A stretch of 7,425 nt of DNA from CALJUZ01 sp003387805 (GCA_937975235.1 CALJUZ010000118.1:1-7425), one strand, 5' to 3'; counted from the stretch's first letter, positions 1 through 6,734 are shown. The notes: a model not told the origin generated them from the letters alone. Made by a program: numbers and translations.

Positions 1-869
1 GTGGGCCCGGCGACCCCGGCGGCGGGCGCAGCGGCGCCCCCGGCAGCGGGCGCAGCCGCGGGCCCGGCGGCAGGGTTCAGTCCGCGCATCGGCCGCAAAC
101 CGCCGGACGGCGAAGGGCTGTACAAAGCCGCCAGCCTGTGGCGCTTGTCCGCCGGCACGGTGAAGCCGGTGTCGTGCATGCCCAGCGGCGCAAAGACGTG
201 TTCACGCAAGAAATCGCCGAAGTGCATGCCGGAGGCGACTTCGATGACCCGGGCCAGGACGTCGGTGCTGACGCCGTAGCGCCAGCGTTCGCCGGGGTGG
301 AACAAAAGCGGGATCCGGGCCAGCCGGTTGACGGTTTCCTCCAGCGTCAGGCTTTCGTCGCCGATGCGGGCCTCGCGGTACAGCGCGGCCAGCGGCTCGG
401 CGGGAGGCATGGCGGTGCCGGCAATGCCCGACGTTTGCGTCAGCAGGTGCCGCACCGTGGGCGGGCGGCGGGCCGGTTCGGTCACCAGCCGGCCGTTCTC
501 TTGGCCGACGAACACCTGAATGCCCCGAAACGCAGGGATGTACTCTTCAACCGGAGCGTCCAGCGCCAGCAGGCCGCGCTCCACCAGCATCAGCGCAGCG
601 ACGCTGGTGACCGGCTTCGTCAGGGAGAAAATGCGGAACAGCGTGTCGGGCGCCATGGGCGTGCCGGACTCCAGGTCGGCGTGTCCCACGGCCAGCAGCT
701 GGGCCACCTGGCCCCGCCGGGCGACGAGGCTGACCGCCCCGGCGATTTTTCCGCGGTCAATGTACTTCTGGATGAGCCGCCGGGTGCCGGCGAGCTTGTC
801 GGCGTCAAAGCCGAGCGCAGCGGGATCGGCCGCGGCCGGGACCCGGCGCGCCCCGGCGATGTGCTCCAT
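1..869 (-). CDS. Serine hydrolase, beta-lactamase/EstB-type esterase family (C-terminus outside window)
   Basis: My reverse-strand translation gives 289 residues that run off the left edge without a stop. It has the serine beta-lactamase/penicillin-binding fold signatures. The SxxK nucleophile motif is Ser82-Leu-Thr-Lys85 inside FRIFSLTKPVTS, LLTQTSGI lies at 142-149, and the second-motif tyrosine is Tyr198 in RYGVSTDVLARVIE. Class C enzymes have Y-x-N there; this has Y-G-V, as in EstB-type esterases, so an esterase or peptidase-like hydrolase is more likely than a true beta-lactamase. The third (KTG/HxG-like) motif should lie beyond the edge. I see no signal peptide, which suggests a cytoplasmic protein. 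The start is ATG at 869; an in-frame GTG at 872 sits 8 bases after CAGGGG and is equally plausible. It follows the ABC exporter by 36 bases on the same strand, so co-transcription is likely. Residues about 265-289 are a Gly/Ala/Pro-rich tract encoded by 24-bp repeats, in the linker that normally precedes the conserved SGGGGL region. The substrate is unknown. Confidence 0.88.
   Translation of the reverse strand, partial: MEHIAGARRVPAAADPAALGFDADKLAGTRRLIQKYIDRGKIAGAVSLVARRGQVAQLLAVGHADLESGTPMAPDTLFRIFSLTKPVTSVAALMLVERGLLALDAPVEEYIPAFRGIQVFVGQENGRLVTEPARRPPTVRHLLTQTSGIAGTAMPPAEPLAALYREARIGDESLTLEETVNRLARIPLLFHPGERWRYGVSTDVLARVIEVASGMHFGDFLREHVFAPLGMHDTGFTVPADKRHRLAALYSPSPSGGLRPMRGLNPAAGPAAAPAAGGAAAPAAGVAGP
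14..75. repeat. 24-bp GC-rich tandem repeat inside the hydrolase gene
   Basis: Positions 14-37 and 38-61 are two copies of a 24-bp unit matching at 21 of 24 positions by eye. A partial third copy runs from 62 to about 75. The period is a multiple of three, so the hydrolase frame stays open and gains repeated Ala-Pro-Ala-Ala-Gly-like residues. It looks like local simple-sequence expansion in a tolerant loop. The tract touches the window edge, so its full extent is unknown. Confidence 0.75.
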
Positions 870-905
870 CACAGCAACAACCCCTGACCATGTCGAAAGC
901 GGCGG

Positions 906-2660
906 TCACGAAACGACGGCCGTGGACGCCGCGGCGTACTGGCGCTCGACGAAGCGCCGGTACAGCGTGCCCCGGGCCATGAGCTCCTGGTGATTGCCCA
1001 TCTCCACGATGCGGCCGCCGTCCAGCACGGCGATTTTGTCCGCATGCCGGATGGTGGACAGCCGGTGGGCGATGACGATGGACGTTTTTCCTTCCATCAA
1101 CCTGTTGAGCGCTTTCTGAATCTGCTGCTCGGTTTCCACGTCCACCGCCGACGTGGCCTCGTCCAAAATGAGGATGGGTGCGTCCTTCAGCACCGCCCGG
1201 GCGATGGACAGCCGCTGCTTCTGCCCGCCGCTGAGGCGGAAGCCCCGCTCGCCGATGCGGGTGTGGTACCCGTCCGGGAGCTCCATGATGAAATCGTGGG
1301 CGTTGGCGATGCGGGCCGCCCGCTCCACGTCCTCCTGCGTCGCGCCGTCCACGCCGTACATAATGTTTTCCAGCACGGTGCCGTTGAACAAAAACGTGTC
1401 CTGCAGCACCATGCTGATGTTGCGGCGCAAATCCCGCAGCTTCAGGTCCCGCAAGTCGACGCCGTCCAGCAAAATGCGGCCGGCCGTCGGATCGTAAAAC
1501 CGGGGAATGAGGCTGGCCACGGTGGACTTGCCCACGCCGGTGGGGCCCACCAGCGCCAGCGTCTCGCCGGGCTCGACCACGAAGGAGACGTCCTTCAGCA
1601 CCGGGTTGCCTTCGGTGTAGGCGAAGTGCACGCCCTGAAACTCGATGCGGCCCCGGGCCCGGCCGATGCGCACGGGCTGGGGCTTCTCCACCACGTCCGA
1701 CGTGGCGTCCAGCACCTCGGCCACCCGGTCCGAGCTGGCCAGCGCCATCTGCACCTGCTCGTTCATGCGGGCCAGCACCGTCACGGGCTGATAAAACATG
1801 CTCAGGTACAGGAAAAACGCCACCAAATCCTCCACCGGCAGCGTGCCGGCCAGAGCCGCCCGGCCGCCGAAAAACAGGACGATGACCGTGCCCAGCGACG
1901 CCGCCAGTTCCACCGACGGGTGGTACACCGCGATGAGCCGCAGCGCCCGCAGCAGCTTGACGGTGTAGCCTTGGGAGCGGTCCGTGACCCGCTCCTTTTC
2001 GAACGGTTCCCGGGTGAAAACCTGAATCTCCTTCATGCCCGAGAAGTTGTCCTGCAGCACGGCGTTGAGATCCGCCAGCTTCTTTTGCGCGACCCGGAAC
2101 GCGTCCCGCATGCGTCCGCTGAAAAGCCACACGACGCCCACCAGCAGCGGAATCGGGATGAGCGTCAACAGCGCCAGCTGGGGGCTCAGATAAAAGAGGA
2201 TGCCGGTGATGCCCGCCAGGATGGTGACGTTGACGATCATGTCCGGGATGTTGTGGGCGATGAGGGGCTCGATGTTGGTGGTGTCGTTGACGACCCGGGA
2301 CATGATTTCGCCCGTCTGCTTGTCGCTGTAGTAGCGCAAGGACAGTTTCTGCAAATGGTCGTACAGCGCCACCCGCAGGTCGCTGACGTAGTTCCACGCC
2401 ATGACGTGGGCGATGTAGCTCTTGAAATACTCGAACACGGCCCGCAGCACGTACGTGGCCAGCAGAACGACGGCCAGCACGCCGACCCGTTCCCACGCGC
2501 CGGGCCGGCCGAGCTCGTTGGCGACGATGCCGACCACTTCCCGGAGAACCCACGGGCCCGCCAGGCTGAAGACCGTGACGGCCAGTGTCGAAATGACGAC
2601 GACGACCATATGGACCTTGTACGGCGCCAAAAATGCGCGAAGACGGGAGAAAATGGCCAT
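906..2660 (-). CDS. Half-size ABC exporter (fused membrane and ATPase domains, MsbA/BmrA-like)
   Basis: The 584-residue length is normal for a bacterial ABCB-type half exporter, which works as a membrane dimer that expels lipids, drugs or peptides using ATP. The membrane domain is residues 1-320, with hydrophobic segments near 17-35, 58-75, 140-158, 162-180, 252-268 and 276-293. The ATPase domain follows: A-loop Tyr348, Walker A GPTGVGKST 372-380, Q-loop Gln420, signature LSGGQ 476-480, Walker B ILILD 496-500 with catalytic Glu501, D-loop SAVD 504-507 and switch His532. All catalytic residues are intact, so it should be active. The start is ATG at 2660, preceded by AGGTGA with a 6-base spacer; a GTG ten bases upstream belongs to another frame. 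No second half-transporter is adjacent, so a homodimer is likely. The hydrolase gene lies just downstream. The substrate cannot be deduced. A lipid or multidrug exporter is the default reading. Confidence 0.97.
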   Translation of the reverse strand: MAIFSRLRAFLAPYKVHMVVVVISTLAVTVFSLAGPWVLREVVGIVANELGRPGAWERVGVLAVVLLATYVLRAVFEYFKSYIAHVMAWNYVSDLRVALYDHLQKLSLRYYSDKQTGEIMSRVVNDTTNIEPLIAHNIPDMIVNVTILAGITGILFYLSPQLALLTLIPIPLLVGVVWLFSGRMRDAFRVAQKKLADLNAVLQDNFSGMKEIQVFTREPFEKERVTDRSQGYTVKLLRALRLIAVYHPSVELAASLGTVIVLFFGGRAALAGTLPVEDLVAFFLYLSMFYQPVTVLARMNEQVQMALASSDRVAEVLDATSDVVEKPQPVRIGRARGRIEFQGVHFAYTEGNPVLKDVSFVVEPGETLALVGPTGVGKSTVASLIPRFYDPTAGRILLDGVDLRDLKLRDLRRNISMVLQDTFLFNGTVLENIMYGVDGATQEDVERAARIANAHDFIMELPDGYHTRIGERGFRLSGGQKQRLSIARAVLKDAPILILDEATSAVDVETEQQIQKALNRLMEGKTSIVIAHRLSTIRHADKIAVLDGGRIVEMGNHQELMARGTLYRRFVERQYAAASTAVVS

Positions 2661-2878
2661 GAATCTTCACCTACGCTATTGTACCCGAAACCGGCCGGCG
2701 GATCATCCGCGCCCGCCCCGGGGTCCCGGCCGACCAACGTCCCGGAGGAATCGGTCCGCGGCGGTGCGAACTGCAACAATAGGCGACGCGCCGGGCGGCA
2801 TTCGGAAACGCTCAAGGCCCTCGGCTCCGGGAACCCGGGGCCCGGCGCCCACAGCGCGGACGCTTGGGGGGTGGCAGC
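2661..2878. other. Divergent intergenic region
   Basis: These 218 bases separate the start codons of the leftward ABC exporter and the rightward DUF697-like gene, so promoters for both should lie here. Only one fair -10-like hexamer is visible for the leftward gene. I found no convincing -35/-10 pair for the rightward gene; AACAAT at 2775-2780 has no partner at suitable spacing. The right half is dense in short GC self-complementary words (such as CCCGGGG and GGCGCC), which are expected by chance at this composition. No open frame with a recognisable protein, tRNA or riboswitch is visible. Confidence 0.7.
2678..2706 (-). promoter_or_regulatory. Possible promoter of the ABC exporter gene
   Basis: On the minus strand TACAAT (2683 to 2678) matches the sigma-70/A -10 consensus at five of six bases. 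It is one of few AT-rich words in this region. Seventeen bases upstream is ATGATC (2706 to 2701), only a three-of-six match to TTGACA. Transcription would begin near 2671, leaving a leader of about 11 bases that barely includes the AGGTGA ribosome-binding site. The short leader and weak -35 make this tentative. Confidence 0.3.
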
Positions 2879-3985
2879 ATGCAAGAGGAAATCGCCAAGC
2901 TGGCCCGAGTCATCGCCATCATCTTGCTGGGTCTGCTGGTTTTGTTCGTCATCAACGTCACGGGGCAGATCGTCAGCTTGGCCGACCGCATTTCGCCCGC
3001 CTTCGGGACCGTGGTCTTCTGGCTGCTTCTGGCGCTGTACGCGGCGGCCGTGGGGGCGCTGGTGTACCAGTACGCCCGGCTGCCCAAGCCGCTGCGGCCG
3101 CCCGCGAGCAAAGACGACCCGGAGTATCCCCGGTACCTGGAGCGGCTGAAGGCGCGGCTGCGCAGCAACCAGTACGTGCACGACATGCCGCTGGACACGG
3201 AGGATGACCTGAACCGGGCCATGAAGCTGCTGGCCAAGCGGGCCGACGAGGTGACCCGCAAAACCGCGCTGCAGGTGTTCCTGACGACGGCCATTTCGCA
3301 AAACGGCAGCCTGGACGGGCTGGCGGTGCTGGCGGCCCAGTCCCGCATGGTGCTGGAAATCGCCAAAATCTACAACCAGCGGCCCACGCTGCGGGACCTG
3401 GTCTGGCTGTACGGCAACGTGGCCTTCGCGGCGCTGTTCGCCCGGCAAATCGAGGACATGGACGTGGGCGAGACGATTCAGCCCATCATTTCGGCCATTT
3501 CGTCGTCGGCCGTCGGCGCGGTGCCGGGCATGGAGACCGCGGCCACCGTTTTCGTCCAGTCGATGCTCACGGGCAGCGCCAACGCGTTCGTGACGCTCCG
3601 GGTGGGCGTGCTGGCCAAGCGCTACAGCGGCAGCCTGACGGCGCCCGACACCGACGCCATCCGCAAAGCCGCCTTTGCCGAAGCGGTGCAGATGATTCCG
3701 GGCGTGGTGACGCAAGGCGCGACCGCGGTGGGCCGGGTCATCGTGCGCACGCTGCCCATGTCCGCCTTCAACGTGGTGAAGTGGGCGGGCAAGACGACGG
3801 TCGATACCGCCGGCGACGTGTCCAAGAGGATCCTGGAGGGCGGCAAGGAGATGGCCGCCACGGGCGCGGACGCGGTGAAGAAGTTCACCAACCGCTTCCG
3901 GTGGCGGCCGAAGGGGAAGCAGCCAACGCAGGCAAAAGAGGAGGAGCCGGTGGCCCCGGCCGACGCGGAGCCGGAGCGGACCTGA
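2879..3985 (+). CDS. DUF697/YcjF-like membrane protein
   Basis: The protein has 368 residues from ATG 2879, after a GGGGGTGG purine stretch; a TTG five codons upstream would overlap that stretch and is less likely. Two strong N-terminal membrane helices lie at about 9-27 and 43-64. A charged linker follows (about 69-125), then a helical domain around 128-250. The segment RMVLEIAKIYNQRPTLRDL (156-174) followed by GNVAFAAL resembles the DUF697/YcjF family, whose E. coli member has two N-terminal membrane helices and a similar Ile-Ala-x-(Leu/Ile)-Tyr-Gly core. The C-terminal 30 residues are Lys/Glu/Pro-rich and probably disordered and cytoplasmic. The family has no firm biochemical role. Some members sit beside GTPase-like YcjX proteins, and none is present here. 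The SprT-like gene follows by about 108 bases in the same direction. Family assignment is from remembered motif resemblance and could be to a neighbouring DUF. Confidence 0.72.
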   Translation: MQEEIAKLARVIAIILLGLLVLFVINVTGQIVSLADRISPAFGTVVFWLLLALYAAAVGALVYQYARLPKPLRPPASKDDPEYPRYLERLKARLRSNQYVHDMPLDTEDDLNRAMKLLAKRADEVTRKTALQVFLTTAISQNGSLDGLAVLAAQSRMVLEIAKIYNQRPTLRDLVWLYGNVAFAALFARQIEDMDVGETIQPIISAISSSAVGAVPGMETAATVFVQSMLTGSANAFVTLRVGVLAKRYSGSLTAPDTDAIRKAAFAEAVQMIPGVVTQGATAVGRVIVRTLPMSAFNVVKWAGKTTVDTAGDVSKRILEGGKEMAATGADAVKKFTNRFRWRPKGKQPTQAKEEEPVAPADAEPERT

Positions 3986-3989
3986 GCGG

Positions 3990-3999
3990 AAAAATTTTT
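3990..3999. other. AAAAATTTTT palindrome after the DUF697-like stop codon
   Basis: A perfect ten-base A5T5 palindrome begins four bases after the TGA stop (3983-3985). Such a tract is striking in DNA this GC-rich. There is no GC stem before the T run, so it does not look like an intrinsic terminator. It could be a bent-DNA or UP-like element upstream of the SprT-like gene, but no matching -35/-10 pair follows clearly. Confidence 0.45.
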
Positions 4000-4026
4000 G
4001 CGCCCGGTGGGTAACCTTTCCGGCGC

Positions 4027-4058
4027 CGGTGCGTCCAATTGGACGAGACCGGGCACCG
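4027..4058. promoter_or_regulatory. Nested inverted repeat upstream of the SprT-like gene (possible operator or RNA hairpin)
   Basis: CGTCCAATTGGACG at 4032-4045 is a perfect 14-base palindrome with an AATT centre. It is flanked by a second pair of arms, CGGTGC (4027-4032) and GCACCG (4053-4058). Together they could form a hairpin with a four-base AATT loop, stem GTCC/GGAC, an eight-base bulge (GAGACCGG) on the 3' side and a six-pair outer stem. As DNA, the palindrome suits a dimeric repressor. As RNA it would fold in the leader of the downstream gene. No T run follows, so termination is unlikely. Confidence 0.4.
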
Positions 4059-4093
4059 AAAGGGGGCGGAACGGGCGGAGCGGGCGTCGGGCA

Positions 4094-4726
4094 ATGAGAA
4101 GCGGAGGCGGAGCAGGCGTGAGCAGCGGCGGACGGGGCGAGGGAGCCGCCGGGAACAAGCAGGAGCAGCCCGAGGCGGCGCGGCGGTCCGGAGCGACGGC
4201 CGGGACGGCGGCGGGGACGGCGGCGGGGGCCGTGCGGGCCGAGGCGGACCGGGCGGCGCGGCTGCCTTCGGTGGACGAGCTGTACCAGCGCTACGAGCGC
4301 TTCAACCGTCTCTATTTTGAAAACCTGCTGCCGCGGGCGGACGACGTCACCATCGAGTGGAGCAGGCGCATGACCAGCGCCGCGGGGCGCTGCTACACGA
4401 AGCGGCGCATCATCCGCCTGTCGACGCACTACCACGAAAAGTTTCCGGAGGAAGTGGATCAGACGCTGCTGCACGAGATGATCCACTTGCTGGTGCCCAA
4501 CCACGGGCCGCTGTTTCACCTGTGGCTGCGGCGCATCCGGGAGCGGGGCGGCGTGGTGCAGCGCTACAGCCGGGAGCGGGCTACGCCGGCCAAGTACCGC
4601 TGGGAGTACACGTGCCGCCGGTGCGGGGCCGTGCGCCGCACGCAGCGGCGGCTGGCCCACGGCGGCAAGTACCACCGCTGCCGGCAGTGCCGGGTGGGCG
4701 TGACGGAGAAACGGCTGGAGCCTTAG
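4094..4726 (+). CDS. SprT-like zinc metalloprotein with C-terminal zinc ribbon
   Basis: From ATG 4094 this is 210 residues. The catalytic-type core is LLHEMIHLLVPNHGPLFH, with zinc ligands His127 and His131 around Glu128 and a third ligand His137 in the HGPxF element, as in SprT/Spartan-type gluzincins. Two Cys pairs (Cys174-x2-Cys177 and Cys196-x2-Cys199) form a treble-clef or ribbon-like zinc site at the C-terminus. SprT-like domains act on proteins, including DNA-protein crosslinks in Spartan; the bacterial role is poorly defined. Residues 1-58 are low-complexity Gly/Ala/Arg and probably disordered; the conserved domain starts near LPSVDELYQRYERFN (57-71). The start is uncertain: GTG at 4118 has a GGAGG ten bases upstream, whereas ATG 4094 has only a distant GGAG. 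Either choice leaves the domain intact. It lies between the DUF697-like and SIMPL genes on the same strand. Confidence 0.88.
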   Translation: MRSGGGAGVSSGGRGEGAAGNKQEQPEAARRSGATAGTAAGTAAGAVRAEADRAARLPSVDELYQRYERFNRLYFENLLPRADDVTIEWSRRMTSAAGRCYTKRRIIRLSTHYHEKFPEEVDQTLLHEMIHLLVPNHGPLFHLWLRRIRERGGVVQRYSRERATPAKYRWEYTCRRCGAVRRTQRRLAHGGKYHRCRQCRVGVTEKRLEP

Positions 4727-4832
4727 GCGAGAGACGAGTTGTCATTGTGAACGATGAAAAGGGCGCGGGGCGGCCTCGTCAGGGCGGAGGGGCCGCCGCC
4801 GGGCCGGAATGCCGGGAAAGGATGTGGCGACG
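4727..4832. other. Intergenic spacer with a possible GC hairpin
   Basis: This 106-base gap separates the SprT-like and SIMPL genes. GGCGGCC (4769-4775) and GGCCGCC (4791-4797) can pair across a 15-base loop. There is no T run after it, so it is not a convincing terminator. TTGTCA at 4739-4744 resembles a -35 box but has no -10 at acceptable spacing. The two genes may therefore share a transcript. Confidence 0.35.
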
Positions 4833-5570
4833 ATGCAGAGAGCATATACGACGTGGCGGCGGACGGTCACGGTCGCGCTGGGCGTGCTGCTGGTGCTGGG
4901 TGCGCTGGGCGCGGCGGCGCCGGCCTACGCGCAAAGCGACGAGGCGGGAACGCTGGTGGTGTCGGCCCGGGCCGAAATCAAGGCCGAGCCGGATATGGCG
5001 GTGTTCACCGTGGGCGTGGAGACCCGGGGCGAGACGGTGGAGGAAGCCCGGGCGGCCAACGCCGAGGCCATGCAGGCCATTCATGCACGGCTGCTGGCCC
5101 TGGGCGCGGACGAGCGGGACCTGAAGACGCGCAACCTGCGCATCAACGCCGAGTGGCACTACAACCCCAACGACGGCACTCGCACGCTCATCGGGTACGT
5201 GGTCAGCCATTCGCTGGAAGTGACGGTGCGGGATTTGGCGGTGCTGGGCCCGTGGATCGACGCGGCGGTGAAGGCGGGGGCCAACCAGCTGTCCGGGCCC
5301 GTCTTCGGCCTGAGCAACAGCGAGGAGCTGGAGATGATGGCCCTGACCGAAGCGGTGCGCAAGGCGCGGGCCAAGGCCGACACCATCGCCCGGGCCGCCG
5401 GGGTGTTCCCGCGGCGGGTCGTCAGCATTCACGAAAGCGTCAGCACGCCCGTGGGCGGCGCGCTGCAGGCCCGGGCGGCCTTCGACGCCGTGGCCGAGGT
5501 GGTGTCGACGCCGGTCGCGCCGGGCGAAGTGTCGGTGACGGCCACGGTGACCATTACGTTTGAAATCTAG
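4833..5570 (+). CDS. Secreted SIMPL-domain (DUF541, YggE-like) protein
   Basis: From ATG 4833 this is 245 residues. This start is preferred over ATG 4809 because AAGGA (4818-4822) lies ten bases before it. The translated N-terminus is then a textbook signal peptide: a basic start (WRR at 8-10), a hydrophobic core 12-29, and an AYA cleavage site between Ala33 and Gln34. No lipobox cysteine is present, so export or periplasm/cell-wall release is expected. The mature part fits the SIMPL family: AEPDMAVFTVGVE (51-63), an ITAEW-like strand INAEWHY (104-110), GYVVSHSLEVTVRDL (121-135), and ALTEAVRKARAKADTIARAAG (170-190). The length of about 240 matches YggE-like proteins. E. coli YggE has been linked to oxidative-stress resistance, but the biochemical activity is unknown. 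The promoter of the oxidoreductase gene begins 35 bases after its stop. Confidence 0.92.
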   Translation: MQRAYTTWRRTVTVALGVLLVLGALGAAAPAYAQSDEAGTLVVSARAEIKAEPDMAVFTVGVETRGETVEEARAANAEAMQAIHARLLALGADERDLKTRNLRINAEWHYNPNDGTRTLIGYVVSHSLEVTVRDLAVLGPWIDAAVKAGANQLSGPVFGLSNSEELEMMALTEAVRKARAKADTIARAAGVFPRRVVSIHESVSTPVGGALQARAAFDAVAEVVSTPVAPGEVSVTATVTITFEI

Positions 5571-5605
5571 TCCGGAAGGGCCGGGCGCGGCGGGGCGACA
5601 AACGG

Positions 5606-5634
5606 TTGCACGGCGCGGAAACAACCGATACAAT
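5606..5634 (+). promoter_or_regulatory. Sigma-70/A-type promoter for the YhbW-like gene
   Basis: TTGCAC (5606-5611) and TACAAT (5629-5634) are separated by exactly 17 bases. They match the -35 and -10 consensus at four and five of six positions. It is the best promoter in the window and lies in a noncoding gap. Transcription should start near 5640-5642, about 58 bases before the ATG at 5699. Confidence 0.72.
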
Positions 5635-5637
5635 GCG

Positions 5638-5662
5638 AAAGGCGGCGCGCGGCGCCGCCTTT
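5638..5662 (+). terminator. GC hairpin at the predicted transcript start (leader hairpin or terminator)
   Basis: AAAGGCGGCG (5638-5647) and CGCCGCCTTT (5653-5662) are perfect ten-base inverted arms around a five-base loop. The right arm ends in TTT, followed by CTTG, so it is a weak terminator-like structure for the SIMPL gene. However, it begins just at the predicted +1 of the promoter at 5606-5634. For the oxidoreductase mRNA it would therefore be a 5'-terminal hairpin, which can protect transcripts or attenuate them. The A-rich left arm also permits termination in the reverse direction. Confidence 0.5.
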
Positions 5663-5698
5663 CTTGCTGACGGATCGTTGTATGGGGTGGATACGCAG

Positions 5699-6712
5699 AT
5701 GAAGTTTGCCCTGTCGGTTCTGGACCTGGTGCCCGTGACGGCCGGCTCCACGGCCACGGAAGCCATCGGCCAGATGGTGGAGCTGGCGCAGCGGGCCGAG
5801 GCCCTGGGATATACACGCTTTTGGCTGGCGGAGCACCACGGCATGCCCAATATCGCCAGCTCGTCGCCGGAAATTCTCATCACGCGGGCGGCCCGGGAAA
5901 CGAAGCACATCCGGGTGGGCGCCGGCGGCATCATGCTGCCCAACCACGCGCCGCTGCGGGTCGCGGAGATTTTTCACACGCTGGAGGCCATGTACCCGGG
6001 GCGGATTGACCTGGGCATCGGCCGGGCGCCGGGGACGGACCCGGTCACGTCGGCGGCGCTGCGGCGGTTTGACCCGAACGAGTTTCCGGCTCAGCTGCAG
6101 GAGCTGTTCATGCTGTCGCAGCGGGCGTTTCCCGCCGGGCACCCGTTCCACAAAGTGCGGGTGATTCCCGAGGACGTGTCGCTGCCGCCCGTCTGGCTAT
6201 TGGGCTCCAGCGGCGCCAGCGCCGGGCTGGCGGGCCGGCTGGGCCTCGGCTACGGCTTTGCCAGCCACTTCAGCTTCACGCCGCCCGGTCCCGCCATCGA
6301 AGCGTACCGGCAGGCGTTCGAGCCTTCGGAGCAGTTCCCCGAGCCCCACGTCATTTTGGGCGTGACGGTCATCTGCGCGCCCACGGACGAAGAGGCGGAC
6401 TTTTTGGCGGGGACCATGGACGTCATGTGGGTGCGGCTGCAGCGGGGCGAGGTGGGGCGCCTGCCCAGCCCGGAGGAGGCGGTCAAGTACAAGGCGGAGT
6501 TCACGCCCGAAGAACGCCTCGTCGCGCAGCGCTACCGTTCTCTGGCTTTCGTGGGCAGCCCGGAGACGGTGCGGGCGGGGCTGGAACGGGTGGCCGCGGA
6601 AACGGGCGCCGACGAGCTCATGGTGACGTGCATGGCCTACGGCCACCAGGAGCGCCTGCGGACGTTCGAGCTGCTGGCGGAGGCGTTCGCGTTGGCGCCG
6701 GCGGAAGTTTAG
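5699..6712 (+). CDS. YhbW-like luciferase-family flavin-dependent oxidoreductase
   Basis: The protein has 337 residues from ATG 5699, which follows GGGGTGG by eight bases. A TTG start 31 codons earlier would lie inside the promoter -35 box and is rejected. The sequence matches the E. coli YhbW/MsnO8 branch of bacterial luciferase-like monooxygenases along its length. The landmarks are SVLDLVPV (6-13), FWLAEHH (41-47), GAGGIMLPNHAPLRVAE (74-90), YPGRIDLGIGRAPG (99-112), WLLGSSGASAGLAGRLGLGYGFASHF (166-191, written with the family's SxxSAxLAxxLG pattern) and ADELMV (304-309). This TIM-barrel class binds reduced FMN or F420 and oxidises small organic substrates. The YhbW physiological substrate is unknown. 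It has its own promoter, so it may be separate from the upstream genes. It is the last rightward gene and converges on the YqxD gene. Confidence 0.95.
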   Translation: MKFALSVLDLVPVTAGSTATEAIGQMVELAQRAEALGYTRFWLAEHHGMPNIASSSPEILITRAARETKHIRVGAGGIMLPNHAPLRVAEIFHTLEAMYPGRIDLGIGRAPGTDPVTSAALRRFDPNEFPAQLQELFMLSQRAFPAGHPFHKVRVIPEDVSLPPVWLLGSSGASAGLAGRLGLGYGFASHFSFTPPGPAIEAYRQAFEPSEQFPEPHVILGVTVICAPTDEEADFLAGTMDVMWVRLQRGEVGRLPSPEEAVKYKAEFTPEERLVAQRYRSLAFVGSPETVRAGLERVAAETGADELMVTCMAYGHQERLRTFELLAEAFALAPAEV

Positions 6713-6734
6713 TCCCGGGAAGAGAGAAGGCAGC

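Noticed and set aside
805..2670. 621-residue minus-strand open frame overlapping the ABC exporter
   Set aside because: It is the same strand but a different frame from the exporter, which contains all the ABC motifs; the alternative frame encodes Gly/Arg/His-rich sequence with none.
990..3149. 719-residue open frame on the plus strand
   Set aside because: It lies antisense to the well-supported ABC exporter and has His/Gln/Arg-rich composition with no family motif.
2237..4675. 812-residue open frame on the minus strand
   Set aside because: It runs antisense to the DUF697-like and SprT-like genes and overlaps the ABC exporter in another frame. The product is His/Arg/Gly-rich with no recognisable domain, as expected from opposite-strand reading of GC-rich codons.
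4739..4767. Promoter for the SIMPL gene based on TTGTCA at 4739-4744
   Set aside because: The sequence 16-18 bases downstream is GC-rich and does not resemble a -10 box.
4357..5563. Alternative plus-strand frames over the SprT-like and SIMPL genes (starts at 4357 and 4754)
   Set aside because: Both overlap genes with clear domain motifs and are Gly/Arg-rich, with no conserved features.
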